From the NCBI GenBank assembly GCA_021613535.1, contig CP075495.1, forward strand, positions 2,294,001 to 2,358,000: a stretch of DNA of 64,000 nt, read 5' to 3'. Source of the stretch: Adineta vaga (Eukaryota; Rotifera). The notes under the pieces are model-generated. The model worked only from the letters and a program-made list of their open reading frames with translations. It was not told the DNA's origin and did not search any database. The position numbers and the translations under genes were made by a program. Each line of letters opens with the position of its first letter. Position 1 is the stretch's first letter. Shown piece after piece: positions 22,060 to 35,474 of this stretch.

Positions 22060-24002
22060 ATGTCAGAAAGTGACTTAGTAAATATAACTACGTCAAACGA
22101 AGATGTAGTCATAGAAAAACAACCAGATCAATTTGTGAATGATATTTCACAAGATTCAATGATAAATAATGAAGAATATCAATTTGATGTTATTGTTATT
22201 GGATCAGGACCAGGAGGTAGGTATGTGTTGTTATAATTTCATCAAGTTTATGATAAACACATGACTATATTCGATGATATTAGGTTATACAAGTGCAATT
22301 CGATGTGCACAACTTGGTAAATCCGTAGCAATCATTGAACGTGATCTTCTTGGTGGTCATGCTGTAAATTGGGGTTGTGTACCTCTCAATTCTATGATTG
22401 CATCTGCGCGATTGATTCGTTCAATTCATGAATGTGATCGATATGGTATCAATATATCATCTCATCGTATTGAATTTTCACGTATTATTCATCATCGTGA
22501 TGAAACAGTGAAAAAAGTTCGTTCTCAAATTAAAACTTTTTAGACAAGTAGTTTACGTTATGTATCATCATTCAATAACTATTTCTTTTCCTTTTTAGAT
22601 ATTCTATTCAAATATATATTGGTAATGCTAGTATTGTAAATCATCATCATGTTCGAATAGAACCAGTTCGAAAATATACCTATGCAAATGTATACGATGC
22701 TGATGGTAGAAGTCCTTATGAAACTGATGATCGTATGTCAGTCAAAACGGATATAGAAATAAGTGGCAAAAATATTATTGTAACCTACCGATAAGATAAT
22801 TTCATCCGTTACTATTTTGTTATTGTTTAGATTGCTTCGGGAGTTGAATATGGAATACCTAAATTTGTAGAAGTAAATGATAGAAAAACAATGGATCCCA
22901 CCGACTTCTTTGGTATCGAAATATTCCACAATCATTAATTATTATTGGCGGAGTATTGATTCTTAATCATATATGAACAAGTATATGTTATCATACTATT
23001 TCATAGGGTGTCTTAGGATGTGAAATTGCATCACTCTATAGTCATCTAGGTTCGAATGTTCTCTTGATCGAGAAAAATCCGCGATTACTCAAATGTATGG
23101 ATGAACAAGTTTCATTTGCAGTTGAAACATGTCTAAAAGAAATTGGTGTTGAGATTATTTTCAATGCTATTATTGAACGTATGTTCAATGGTGAAGTTAT
23201 TGTTCAATTACGTCAAACAAATACACGACGCACTGTATTCGGTACTATCGTTGTTGTTTGTACTGGACGTAAACCAACATTTGATTATGAAAACTTAGAA
23301 CAACTTGGTATTGCAATTGATCATGAACAATCAACTATTATTATTGATGAAAAAACTTGTCAAACATCAATATCATCAATTTATGCGTGTGGTGGAATTG
23401 TTTCATCATGTTGGTCTTGGGTATGTACGATCACAAGATTGAAACATAATCATATACTCTTGTCTACAATTGTAGGTACCTTGTGCAATACGTCAAGGTC
23501 ATTTAGCAGCAAATGCCATCTGTCAAATCAATGAAAATGTAAATAATCGAAACTTTCATCTCGCAACAAATCCAGCTGCACCTTTTGTTATCAATGTCAT
23601 TCCAGCAATTGCAAGTGTTGGTCAAGTACCGAAATCTCTCAATGATGTGCTCATTTATACTTACAAATTTCATGCCAATCGACGGGCTATTATTGATCAT
23701 CAAACATGGGGTTTTATTAAAATGTGGATAACATCGAATGAACCAAAGCGATTTCTTGCTGTACAACTCGTTCATGAAGCAGCAGCAGAAATAATCGAAT
23801 ATTATAGTATGATTATCTCCTTGAGTACGCTCTATATAATATATGATTATAAATATATTTGTTTGATCTTTATGTAGATATTCCATTATCTGACATTTGT
23901 CTTCTTCCATTTGCTCATCCGACTTACACTGAAAGTGTTAAAGAAGCTTGTGAATATGTTCTTGGTCAATCAATGAATTATGAAGGAAGTTATTTAAATT
24001 AA
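22060..24002 (+). CDS. Atypical class I flavin disulfide oxidoreductase-like (DLD-like), two 1-nt breaks
   Basis: Seven exons: 22060-22216, 22284-22547, 22599-22779, 22831-22952, 23007-23420, 23476-23806 and 23878-24002, about 532 codons if two missing bases are allowed for (T run 22537-22541; A run 22919-22921). FAD motif GSGPGGYTSAIR near residue 50, NAD motif GGGVLGCEIASLYSHLG, and a dimerisation domain with HPTYTE place it with dihydrolipoamide dehydrogenase and mercuric or glutathione reductases. Unusually, the first cysteine of the redox pair is Ala (GGHAVNWGCVP in place of GGTCxNxGC), and the FAD-contacting GD near the C-terminal third reads CGGIV. A lipoamide-type reaction therefore looks impossible; a one-cysteine or non-redox role, or decay, are options. 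It is probably not the mitochondrial E3 enzyme. Confidence 0.8.
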
Positions 24003-24683
24003 TAATACGAAATACATCACTATCGTTGTTTTGTTTGGGTTTTCTATGACGTTTTACAATTTTATTAGTTTGTTTTTTGAGGAATACAGAAATAGAATAA
24101 TGAAAACACAATATTTTCCTAGACAAAAGAAAAAGATTCGTATCTCCGTATATGTCAACAAAGACGATAGGAGGATTTGGATATGAGAAAAAGAACTAAG
24201 GAGAAAATGATCAATAATTGGATATAACAAGATGAACAAAAATAAACCTACACGCACATACATGTACACATATCGAATTGATTTCTTTCAAATGATATTC
24301 ATTTCTTTTATGATGACTCTTTCTATTTTGTTTATGAACTATACGAAATTATATTCCGTTTTTCTATCCATTTGACGAACAAAATGTCACAACACATATG
24401 TATATAGAAAGACGAAATAACAAGAAAAATATATGTATATATATATATGAAAAAAAACATCAATAATTTTAAAACTGATAGTTTCATCTTTTGAACGAAA
24501 TATATCTCTATATGTATGTATTCATGTATGAGGTCTAACTGAAGAAAGAAAGAAAGAAAGAAAAGAAAATAACGATGTTTGATATAAGTTTATTTGTTAT
24601 CATCAGAATAAAGAGAAGATGGTAAAACAATTTTGTTGATGCTGATGATGTCGATGAAAAGGACAAGAACATATGTCTCTCTT
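24003..24683. other. Convergent intergenic with simple repeats
   Basis: About 680 nt between the oxidoreductase stop and the eIF4A stop. It is AT-rich, with a TA run near 24430-24448 and a GAAA run at about 24541-24565. It probably holds both 3' UTRs. The minus ORFs at 23938-24269 are low-complexity and are not called. Confidence 0.5.
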
Positions 24684-26962
<2,279 letters not shown>

Positions 26963-27591
26963 AGATGAAGAAAAATAAAATAGTAATGCATTCCAAATAA
27001 AGACGATCTAGAAAATAAGGAAGACAAAAATCGCTTAGCAACCATTAGAAAGAACGAATAAGAAATGGCTTGATTTAAATATCATTAAATGAATATATAT
27101 AAATAAGAAAACATGAATGTATTGATATGAGAAATAAAAAAATAATGAAGACATTCGAAGAAAACAAACAGGATAAAAACATCTGAAATGAAACGAAAAA
27201 TAATGAGTAGTCAGAGTATATCAATATGCGTAATATCGAAAGTTCTCCAACGAATACATGAGTAAGCTTGTTAAAGAAGAAAAAAATAAACCAATGATTG
27301 AATGAAGTTCTGATGGAAAAATTTAGTTATAGTCTTAAAAAAAGGAAAATACTGGAAAATTTTTAAATGAGAAATCTCATTCGTGCAAATAACTAAATGA
27401 TTCTGTTCTGTTCTTTATACGAATACTATCATATCCAACTCGACACTTTTGTATTTAATGGCGCTACAATCAATGTGACGGCTATATCCAATAAGACACA
27501 CGATCCGTTTTTTAACTGATTAAGAAAAAGAAAGACAGCAGAAAGGTTACTTTATTTTTTCTTTTCTTTTTCGATTCTTGAAGTTGAAATT
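26963..27591. promoter_or_regulatory. Divergent eIF4A/PLAA intergenic
   Basis: About 630 nt between two divergent starts, so it should contain both promoters and the eIF4A 5' leader. No named motif can be supported. No coding region seen. Confidence 0.5.
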
Positions 27592-30591
27592 ATGGCACAT
27601 AGTTCTTATCGTCTTCGTTGTCAGTTATATGGACATGAATCGGATGTACGTTCTGTATCAACAATAACAGAATACGATGGTATTGTTAGTGGATCAAGAG
27701 ATAAAACAGCTCGAATTTGGCGTCCAATTGAGTAAGTTTCATTGTATATTCGTGTTCAGAGAAAAAAGGAAGAAAAATAATTCTATTTAGTAAAAATTCA
27801 TTTGAACAACGAGCAGTTCTATCGAATCATACAAATTATGTTATTTCTACATGTTATATTCCACCTAATAGTCAATTTCAAGATGGATTAATTGTTACAG
27901 GTGGTAATGATAAGAAAATCTGTGTTTATTCAGCTAAACAAGGTACCTATCTATTCACATTAGAAGGACATGAACAAACAGGTAATAAGAACAGTTATTT
28001 ATCTTCTATAGTACATATCATAGTTTCTTTCTTTTTCTTCAAGTTGCATGTTTATCTTCTGTATCACAAAGTGATCTCTTATTAAGTAGTTCTTGGGATA
28101 CAACTGGACGCGTTTGGTCACTATCAACAAAACAATGCACACAAGTTTTGCGAGGTAATAATCTACATGAGAAGAAAAAAAAGATAGATCGATTTCGTTT
28201 TTCTAAATCGTTCTAGTTTTATTTTTTGTATTTCAAAGGTCATAGTAAAGCTGTTTGGGCAATACTTTCTATGGATAATATCATCTTAACCGGTGGAGCT
28301 GATAATATTATTTTAGCATGGAAAAATCAAACCAATACCCATACATATGCAGGTAAATGATTTCTTTTTTTTTATTAACAAAACACACGAACATTATATT
28401 TCAATCAGGTCATACCAATTGTGTTCGATCATTATTAGCATTGAATGCAAAAGAATTTTTATCTTGCTCGAATGATTTTACGATTAAACGATGGAATGTA
28501 ACTTCTACACAATGTTTACAAACATATGAAGGTCATACAAGTTTTGTGTATAGTATTTCAATGATTTCTGGTGAACATTTTGCATCTGTAAGTGAAGATC
28601 GTTCATTACGTCTTTGGTCATTGAATAAAAGTGATTCTATGCAAACGATTCGACTTCCATCGGGCACTATTTGGAGTGTTTGTACATTGACAAATAGTGA
28701 TGTTGTAGTTGGATGCAGGTGAATATTTTCTATTATAAGAATGTGTTTTTATTTCTTTTGTATTGATCATTTTTAGTGATGGACGTATTTGTATTTTTAC
28801 GAAAGATGAATCACGAATAGCATCAATGGAAGAAATTGCTGGATTTGAACAAGAAATTGCCTCAACTAGTATTCAAACTAAAACAGGTGATTTAGGTGAA
28901 GTCAAAATAGATGATTTACCAGATGAAGATGCATTGAAAAAACCAGGTACACGCGAAGGTCAAACTACAATGATTAATAAAGGTGGCGGTCGTGTTGAAG
29001 CATATCAATGGAATATGCTTGATCAACGATGGATGAAAATTGGTGATGTCGTTGGTTCGGCAGATAGTACATCACAAGGACAAGCATCAGCGACGGGTGA
29101 AAAGATTCTTTTTGAAGGACAATATTATGATTATGTATTCAATGTTGATTTGGATGAGGGTGTTCCATTGAAACTTCCATATAATATAACAGAAGATCCA
29201 TGGTTTGCTGCTCAAGCTTTTATTCATCGATATGAATTAAATCAAATGTTTCTTGATCAAATTGCACAATTTATTATTACAAATACCAAAGGAATGGTCA
29301 TCGATCAAAGATCATCCGATTTTGCTGATCCATTTACTGGTAAATACTTACTAACAATTCAATTTCATTACTGATGCTTTTTTCTTCAGGCGGAGGACGT
29401 TATGTTCCAGGATTGTCCATGGATACAGGCACAGGATCAAAACCTAACGCTGATCCATTTACAGGAGCTGGACGTTATGTACCAGATTCAACCAATTCAT
29501 CAACAGTTAAGAAAAGTACCAATGTCAATCAAGATCCATTTACTGGTACTGGACGATATGTTCCAAATGGAGATAACAATCAATCATCAAGGCCATTATC
29601 TGCTTCACAATCATCTGTTATAAGTAAAATATCATAGATTTATATTCAATATGAAATACTAAAATAAATTTGGTTCTTTTTTTTCTTCTTTATTTAGAAT
29701 CGGATAGAGATACTGAATTAAGTCCAACATTTCCTCAAACTCACTATATTATTATGGGTAATGCTGATACTGTGAAAATTTTAGGTAAACTGAAAGAATT
29801 CAATGAAAGTGCAGCTGGTGATGGTCTTCGTCTATCCGATACTGAATTACAGCAAATAAGCGAATTAGCTAATGGTGATATAACAAATCTTGAAATAAAA
29901 CTTAATCTTCTTTTTCAATTACTCAAATGGCCAATTGGTAAACTTTTATTTGAATTACTTTTTTTTCCATTTTATTTAATCTTTTTTTTTATTCTTTTCA
30001 GAGAAAGTCTTTCCAATCTTAGATATCATTCGTTTAGTTGTTCTACAAAAAGATGTATGCAAATATCTCTTCGAAAATGATGCTCGTTCAAATGAATTCA
30101 TTTCCCAATTATTTTCCTATCTTCGACCTGATCAATCAGCTAATATCATGTTAATATTTCGTACATTAACAAATCTATTTTCGAATGATTTAAGTGAAAA
30201 ATATTTGGTTAAAAATAGCAATGCAATTTTAGCTAAAACATTAATTAATCTTCCATTGGCGAAGAAAAATACTCAAATAGCATTGACAAATGTCATCTTA
30301 AACTATTGTATCTATGCTTATCGAAGTAATGATCAACGTCTTTCGAATTATTTATATGAATGTTATAAAGAATTTGTTGATATTCAATTTGAATCGGATG
30401 GTGCCAAACGTCTTTTACTTGCATTAGGAACGCTCTTTTTAACCAATGCAGAACTTGTTCTTAATGTTCAAACAACCTCTGATAATAGTGCGAAACGATT
30501 TTTTACTGCATTAGAAAAATCCGCATCACAATTAAATACTGAAACACTTGAATGCTTTGAACGATGTCGTGCACTTGTTAAAAATTTGTGA
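27592..30591 (+). CDS. PLAA: PLAA (Doa1/Ufd3), ubiquitin and p97 cofactor
   Basis: Nine exons: 27592-27731, 27791-27981, 28044-28154, 28239-28352, 28409-28718, 28777-29339, 29390-29623, 29698-29937 and 30002-30591, giving 830 residues. PLAA binds ubiquitin and the AAA ATPase p97/VCP and acts in ubiquitin homeostasis, ribophagy and endosomal sorting. Domains: seven WD40 repeats (to about residue 300; [23 protein letters not shown]), a PFU domain ([20 protein letters not shown], then FDVDLDEG-like text), three DPFTGxGRYVP repeats (about 474-555) and a C-terminal PUL domain that binds p97. The triple repeat is also found in other animal PLAAs. It heads a four-gene same-strand row. Confidence 0.95.
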
Positions 30592-30737
30592 ATTTTGACA
30601 ACAAAAAAAAGTCCATATCCTATATCTAAATAAATCCCGAAAGTCTTTTTCTTTCTTTTTTTTCTATATTAAATAAACAAAAAGCAAACATTTTCAAATC
30701 ATTGCTATATATATATATATATATTCAATCAATCTAG

Positions 30738-32258
30738 ATGTTCACATGTGTATCATCTCTGTCGACAAAAAGTAAACAACATAAATTAGATCGATTACGT
30801 CCACCATCGCCATGGACGAATGATCTTGCTGATCAAGGACGTGCTGTTTTTGTTGTACAAGCAAGTAGATCTTACTAACTTGCCATATGCTTTATGACAA
30901 TTTGCTTGTGCAACTAACTGTTTTCATAACAATGGATGAAAGAATAGAATTCTTTTTCTTTCTGATTATTAGTGTGCGGGTACAGTTGATTTAACTCATC
31001 ATGATGATGTTGATCTTTCGTATAAAAAGAAATTGTTACAATTTATATATCAATGTCAGGTATGGAAAGAAGATGAATATATGATGAATGAAAAATAATC
31101 ATCGATATCGTAGATTGAACGTCGATTACCAAAGAAATTATCTGAAAAATCGATTGTACAATTGCATATAACAACTGAACATATTACATTAGTAACTTCA
31201 CATCAAGTAAATAATTATTTATCTATAGTTCATTTTGAATATTAGATTTCAAATAGAAAACTATTCTTTCGATTCCTTCACATCATATCGTTGCTTGTTA
31301 TTATGTTGAATATGAAAAAGATCATATTGTTGCAATGAAATATGGTACAAAACACTTCTTCTCTTGTAATATCATCTTAATTCTATCTATCTAGTTTCAG
31401 CAAAAGATAAATCTTCAACTGTAGAATTAATTCTTTTTCTACTCAACGATCGACATGAAGCGGATGAATTATGTTCTTCAATGGACTATTGTTTTCGTGC
31501 AATTTATATTACAAATGAACAAAATTCTGACATAAGTAAAAAATTATCATTATTAACTTTATCACTTTCTTCTACACAACAATTACGTAATTCTATTGGT
31601 TCAACAACATCCTCATCACCATCGACAGTTCGTTCTCTCTCCGTAGCATCTGCTTCTTCTTCTTCACGTGTTGTTGTACCTGATGCTTCAATTATAATCG
31701 AAGATGATTTATCAACTCCACGACGCAGACATCGGTAACTTGTTTTAGATTCTTTCATTTTCGTACAAACAAAAACCAAACATCTTCTAGACGATTACGT
31801 ATGCGAAATGATGATCATTCACCGAATCATTCATCAACAAAAGATTCATCAAAAATTATTCATAACTATCTTCTTAATGTTTGTATAAAAATCAATAGAT
31901 ATTCTCTTTCGATAAAAATCATCTTCTTTTAGTTACAATTAGAATTGAAAACTAATGAATTAGCTGAATTTGGTAAATTATTAACTGAATGGCAATCAAA
32001 TCAATTATCAACAAAGATATTTGTTAAACAAACTGCTCGTTTATATGGTGAATCTCGACGAAATTTACTCGATGGTATATTTATCAATGATAAATTTCTA
32101 TCTATGATCATTTTCTTGAAATTCTATTTTTAGATTTACATGATTTTCTTCCAATTGATGAACAAGTATGGTTTGTTGAATATTTAGAACATTTGAAATC
32201 AAAAAAATCAATCTTATTCAGTAGTAATGAATCATTACAAGATGTCGAAACGTTATAA
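30738..32258 (+). CDS. CCM2: CCM2 (malcavernin)-like PTB/HHD adaptor
   Basis: Eight exons: 30738-30860, 30973-31059, 31114-31206, 31257-31344, 31395-31734, 31791-31878, 31933-32074 and 32134-32258, giving 361 residues. The N-terminal half is a PTB domain (KTILSIPSHHIVACYYVEYEKDH matches the ILRVPIHDIAAVSYV region of CCM2). The C-terminal harmonin-homology domain reads LAEFGKLLTEWQSNQ, then ARLYGESRRNLLDGLHDFLP. Ser-rich linker between. CCM2 bridges KRIT1/CCM1 and MEKK3 signalling. Intron 1 uses a GC donor (CAA|GCAAGT); the GT alternative two codons on breaks the frame. The ATG directly follows TCTAG, and the PLAA stop is only 146 nt upstream, suggesting an acceptor abutting the start. Confidence 0.85.
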
Positions 32259-32392
32259 TCATTTTTTCTCGTTTGTTTTTATTTGAAAATAAAGAAAAAT
32301 CATTCGTCTAGTAATTTGATTTGTATTTCTCAGAAATGAAGAATATTTAAACACGTGGTTCAGTTCGTTATTCATTTGAACGGTTAGAAATA

Positions 32393-35361
32393 ATGACGAG
32401 TCAAGCATTTAGTCAAGGAATTCATTTAATTGAAAAATCTGATTTTAGTTTATTACGATTATATATTGAACAGGAAGTATCGAATGCTAATTTACAACAA
32501 TTAATAGAAATAATTCAGAGTTCTAAAGATTCAGAAACATGTTTTTATCCATTTTATATTTCTATTCAATTAGATAAATGTTATCAAATATCTGGTAAAG
32601 ATCAATTCTTTTTGATGATGTTCTATTGTAAATGAAGAAATTTTATTTAGATTCATTTACGGAATTTATTCTACATCAACAAAGACGTGCAACAATCTTT
32701 GCACAACAAGTATCAATATTTGATTTGTATAAATCTCATAGATTTATTGTTCAATATGATTGTAGATTATCTATAAGAATGTCAAAAGTTTGTGTTGCCA
32801 TTCGAATCAAATTGTCATTCGATTTATTTATGATAAATTACCACCACGACCAGAGTAAATTTCATCATTTCTTTTATTTTCTCATAAACACTAAAGATCG
32901 ATCATAGATTTCGAGTATTATTCAATACATCGCAAGCAGATTTACTTTCTCGTACACATCCTGTTCGTCTTAGTGGTACTATCATTGCATCAAGTACTGT
33001 TTTACCTTACATGTATGTTCAATTAGTTTGTATATTGATTGTTATAATTATGATAAGATCATTTAGACGTGGATTAAAGTATGTATGTCACAGTTCTCTG
33101 TGTCCATTCAATGATCGAAGACGACAAAAATTTGTTCTGTTCGATATTGAACATCCGAATACTTGTAAAGTTGGAGAGTAAGGAAAATTGTATGGAATTT
33201 CTAAGTTATTTTCTATACAATTGATTTGATTTTGAGAACCATTTTGTGCGAGGGTTGTGATTTGTTCATGAATGAAGATATCAATAAACGATGGATTTCT
33301 GGTAAGGATATATTGATTTTTTTTATTAACGTATTGATAGTTTTCTATTTCTATAGAAAAACTTATTATTGCTGTGAAAATCAAAGAACCTAGAACACCA
33401 ATTCTTTCGTCAGGATATAATCTTGATTTGAATACTGTATTGTCAGATACATATACTATCGTCGTTCGTGGTAAACAATTTCTTATTTTCATGAATTGAT
33501 ATCTCTTTACAATTTTCTTTCTAGATGAATATGTTTCAAGTATACGTCTTGGGGATAAATATAATTTTATTTGCTATACTATTAATGATCCTCATTCAAA
33601 TCGAGTGATATTTGAAGTAGATATGATCGTCATAGATTCTTCACTTTTCTTTCTCTAATTTCTTAGACGTTACATTGCGAATCGATTCAACCAAATCGTC
33701 TTTCCTTACCTGATTCTATTCGTCAATTACATCATAATTTTGCTCATCACCATTCATTTAGTTTTCTTAATCTTCTATCAACACTTTTCTGTCGTATGTT
33801 TCAACTTTTCTTTTTATCGATTTCTTAAACATAATTTTATTCATAGCTCATATTCATCTGGTAAAATATTGTACTCACGTAAAAATGGGTTTAATATTAA
33901 GTCTTGTCTCATCATCACTTCATATTCTTCTTGTTGGTAATGAAAGTCGTGCTGCTGATATTCTTTGTCAAACAGCATTGAAATATTCGGAACATGGAAT
34001 TATTCATCGACAACAATATCCATTAACATTGGCATCAATGACGAAACATAAGCATCAATCATTTGCTGTTTCGGGTTTGTTAAACATCTTCTTGAATCAA
34101 TTATTGCTCAAAGATCTTCTCGTTTTAGCTGGTTCGATAGCAGTAGCGACTAATGGAATCACTTATTTGGAAAGTATTGATAATCTAAATAAAGCTCAAT
34201 TAAAACAACTTCATTCTGGTAAGAAATAGATTTATTTCGTCCTTATTTTCATTGTTTCATATAGCCTTTGAAACTAAAACACTTAGTATTGAAGTGAACA
34301 AAAGTGAAGAAGCATCAAAAATTGTCTATAGCGTACCATTTAATAGTAATATTTGGGCGTATCATGATAGTCGTTTATGGTCAAATGCGGGTCAAGTGAG
34401 CGAACCAACGCATGATCTATCACCAGCATTATCAGAGTAAACTTTTATTCTAATATCACATTGATTTTTAAAATGATAAATTTGATTTTTTATTACCAAG
34501 TGCATTTAGTTTAGTATTACCACTTGATGAAATTGAATATGAATATGGTATGAATGTAATTATTCTTTTGCTTCGTGCAATTTTCATTCACTATATATAT
34601 ATATATAGAAGAAACAATTGAAAATTATTTGGATTCAATTCTAAATATGGATGATCAACAAGAAATAGTCGATCAACAAACTAGTCAATGGATCGATGAT
34701 ATTCGTAGTGTAAATAAGGAATTAGTTCATGTTTTATTCTTTGAAATGATGTCCTAATGTTTGTTATAGTTTCTTGCGTATGTTCGAATGATGGAAATGC
34801 CTTTAAGTTATGAAGCTGAACATCTTCTAAAGAAATATTTTTGTGCATGTCGTCGAACTAAACGTACTCTTTTTTCTTACACAGAACTTCCAGCAACGAC
34901 TACTGATGTTTTGTAAGTTATTGAGTAGTAAATATGTTTTATACATTTATAAGTTATTTATTATAGAACTCAAGTATGCGAAGCAATAGCGAAATGTAAT
35001 GTACATATCGAAGCAACTGATACTGATATGATTCTTGCTATCTATCTGTTTGAAATTTCGACAATGACACGACTTGGTAAGATATTTGAATTGAAATTTC
35101 ATATTGAATTAATAGTTTATTTAGGTTGTGAAAATCTTGTCAGTGAACATTATCGATCACCACCTGTTCTTACTGATCCAGTTTTAATTGATACAGTAAG
35201 CCCTTTTTTTAATTGTCTTCTGTTTATTTTACAATAAAATCATTTTTCTTTTGTTTTAGATTGAACAGCGCATGATTTTATTTTCTCGAGACTTGACAGT
35301 TTTCTGTAATGAATACACACCTTCAACAACTCAACAATCATTATCATCCGCATTTTTCTGA
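32393..35361 (+). CDS. MCMDC2: MCMDC2-like meiotic MCM-domain protein, one 1-nt break
   Basis: Seventeen exons between 32393 and 35361: ends at 32594, 32854, 33012, 33177, 33301, 33470, 33616, 33793, 34074, 34218, 34436, 34547, 34730, 34912, 35076, 35195 and 35361. About 701 residues. It has the MCM N-terminal OB/zinc region (CPF..CEGC) and a degenerate ATPase: the Walker A position reads LLVGNESRAAD, and the Walker B position YLESIDNLN. Late segments (SYEAEHLLKKYFCACRR; EATDTDMILAIYLFE) match vertebrate MCMDC2, relative of fly mei-217/218, which promotes meiotic recombination. Exon 2 changes frame by one missing base near 32780-32800; IVIRFIYDKLPPRPE resumes and splices cleanly to FRVLFN. 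An alternative reading is a diverged MCM8/9-like protein, but the lack of ATPase motifs argues against it. Confidence 0.78.
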
Positions 35362-35474
35362 TTTATAGCATAGACTGTTACGTGTTCGATTGAATTCAAT
35401 AAAATTCATTAGGAATAGCTTTGTCGATAATCTTGTTGTGTTTAATGAAAATGAAAGACGGCGCGTTTTAGACG

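Noticed and set aside
22060-24002. Mitochondrial dihydrolipoamide dehydrogenase (DLD) as the identity
   Set aside because: The catalytic first Cys is Ala and the GD motif is lost, and there is no mitochondrial presequence, so only a DLD-like label is justified.
29402-29623. Second open frame across the PLAA repeats
   Set aside because: Shadow frame. The DPFTGxGRYVP frame is the family one and joins cleanly to its neighbours.
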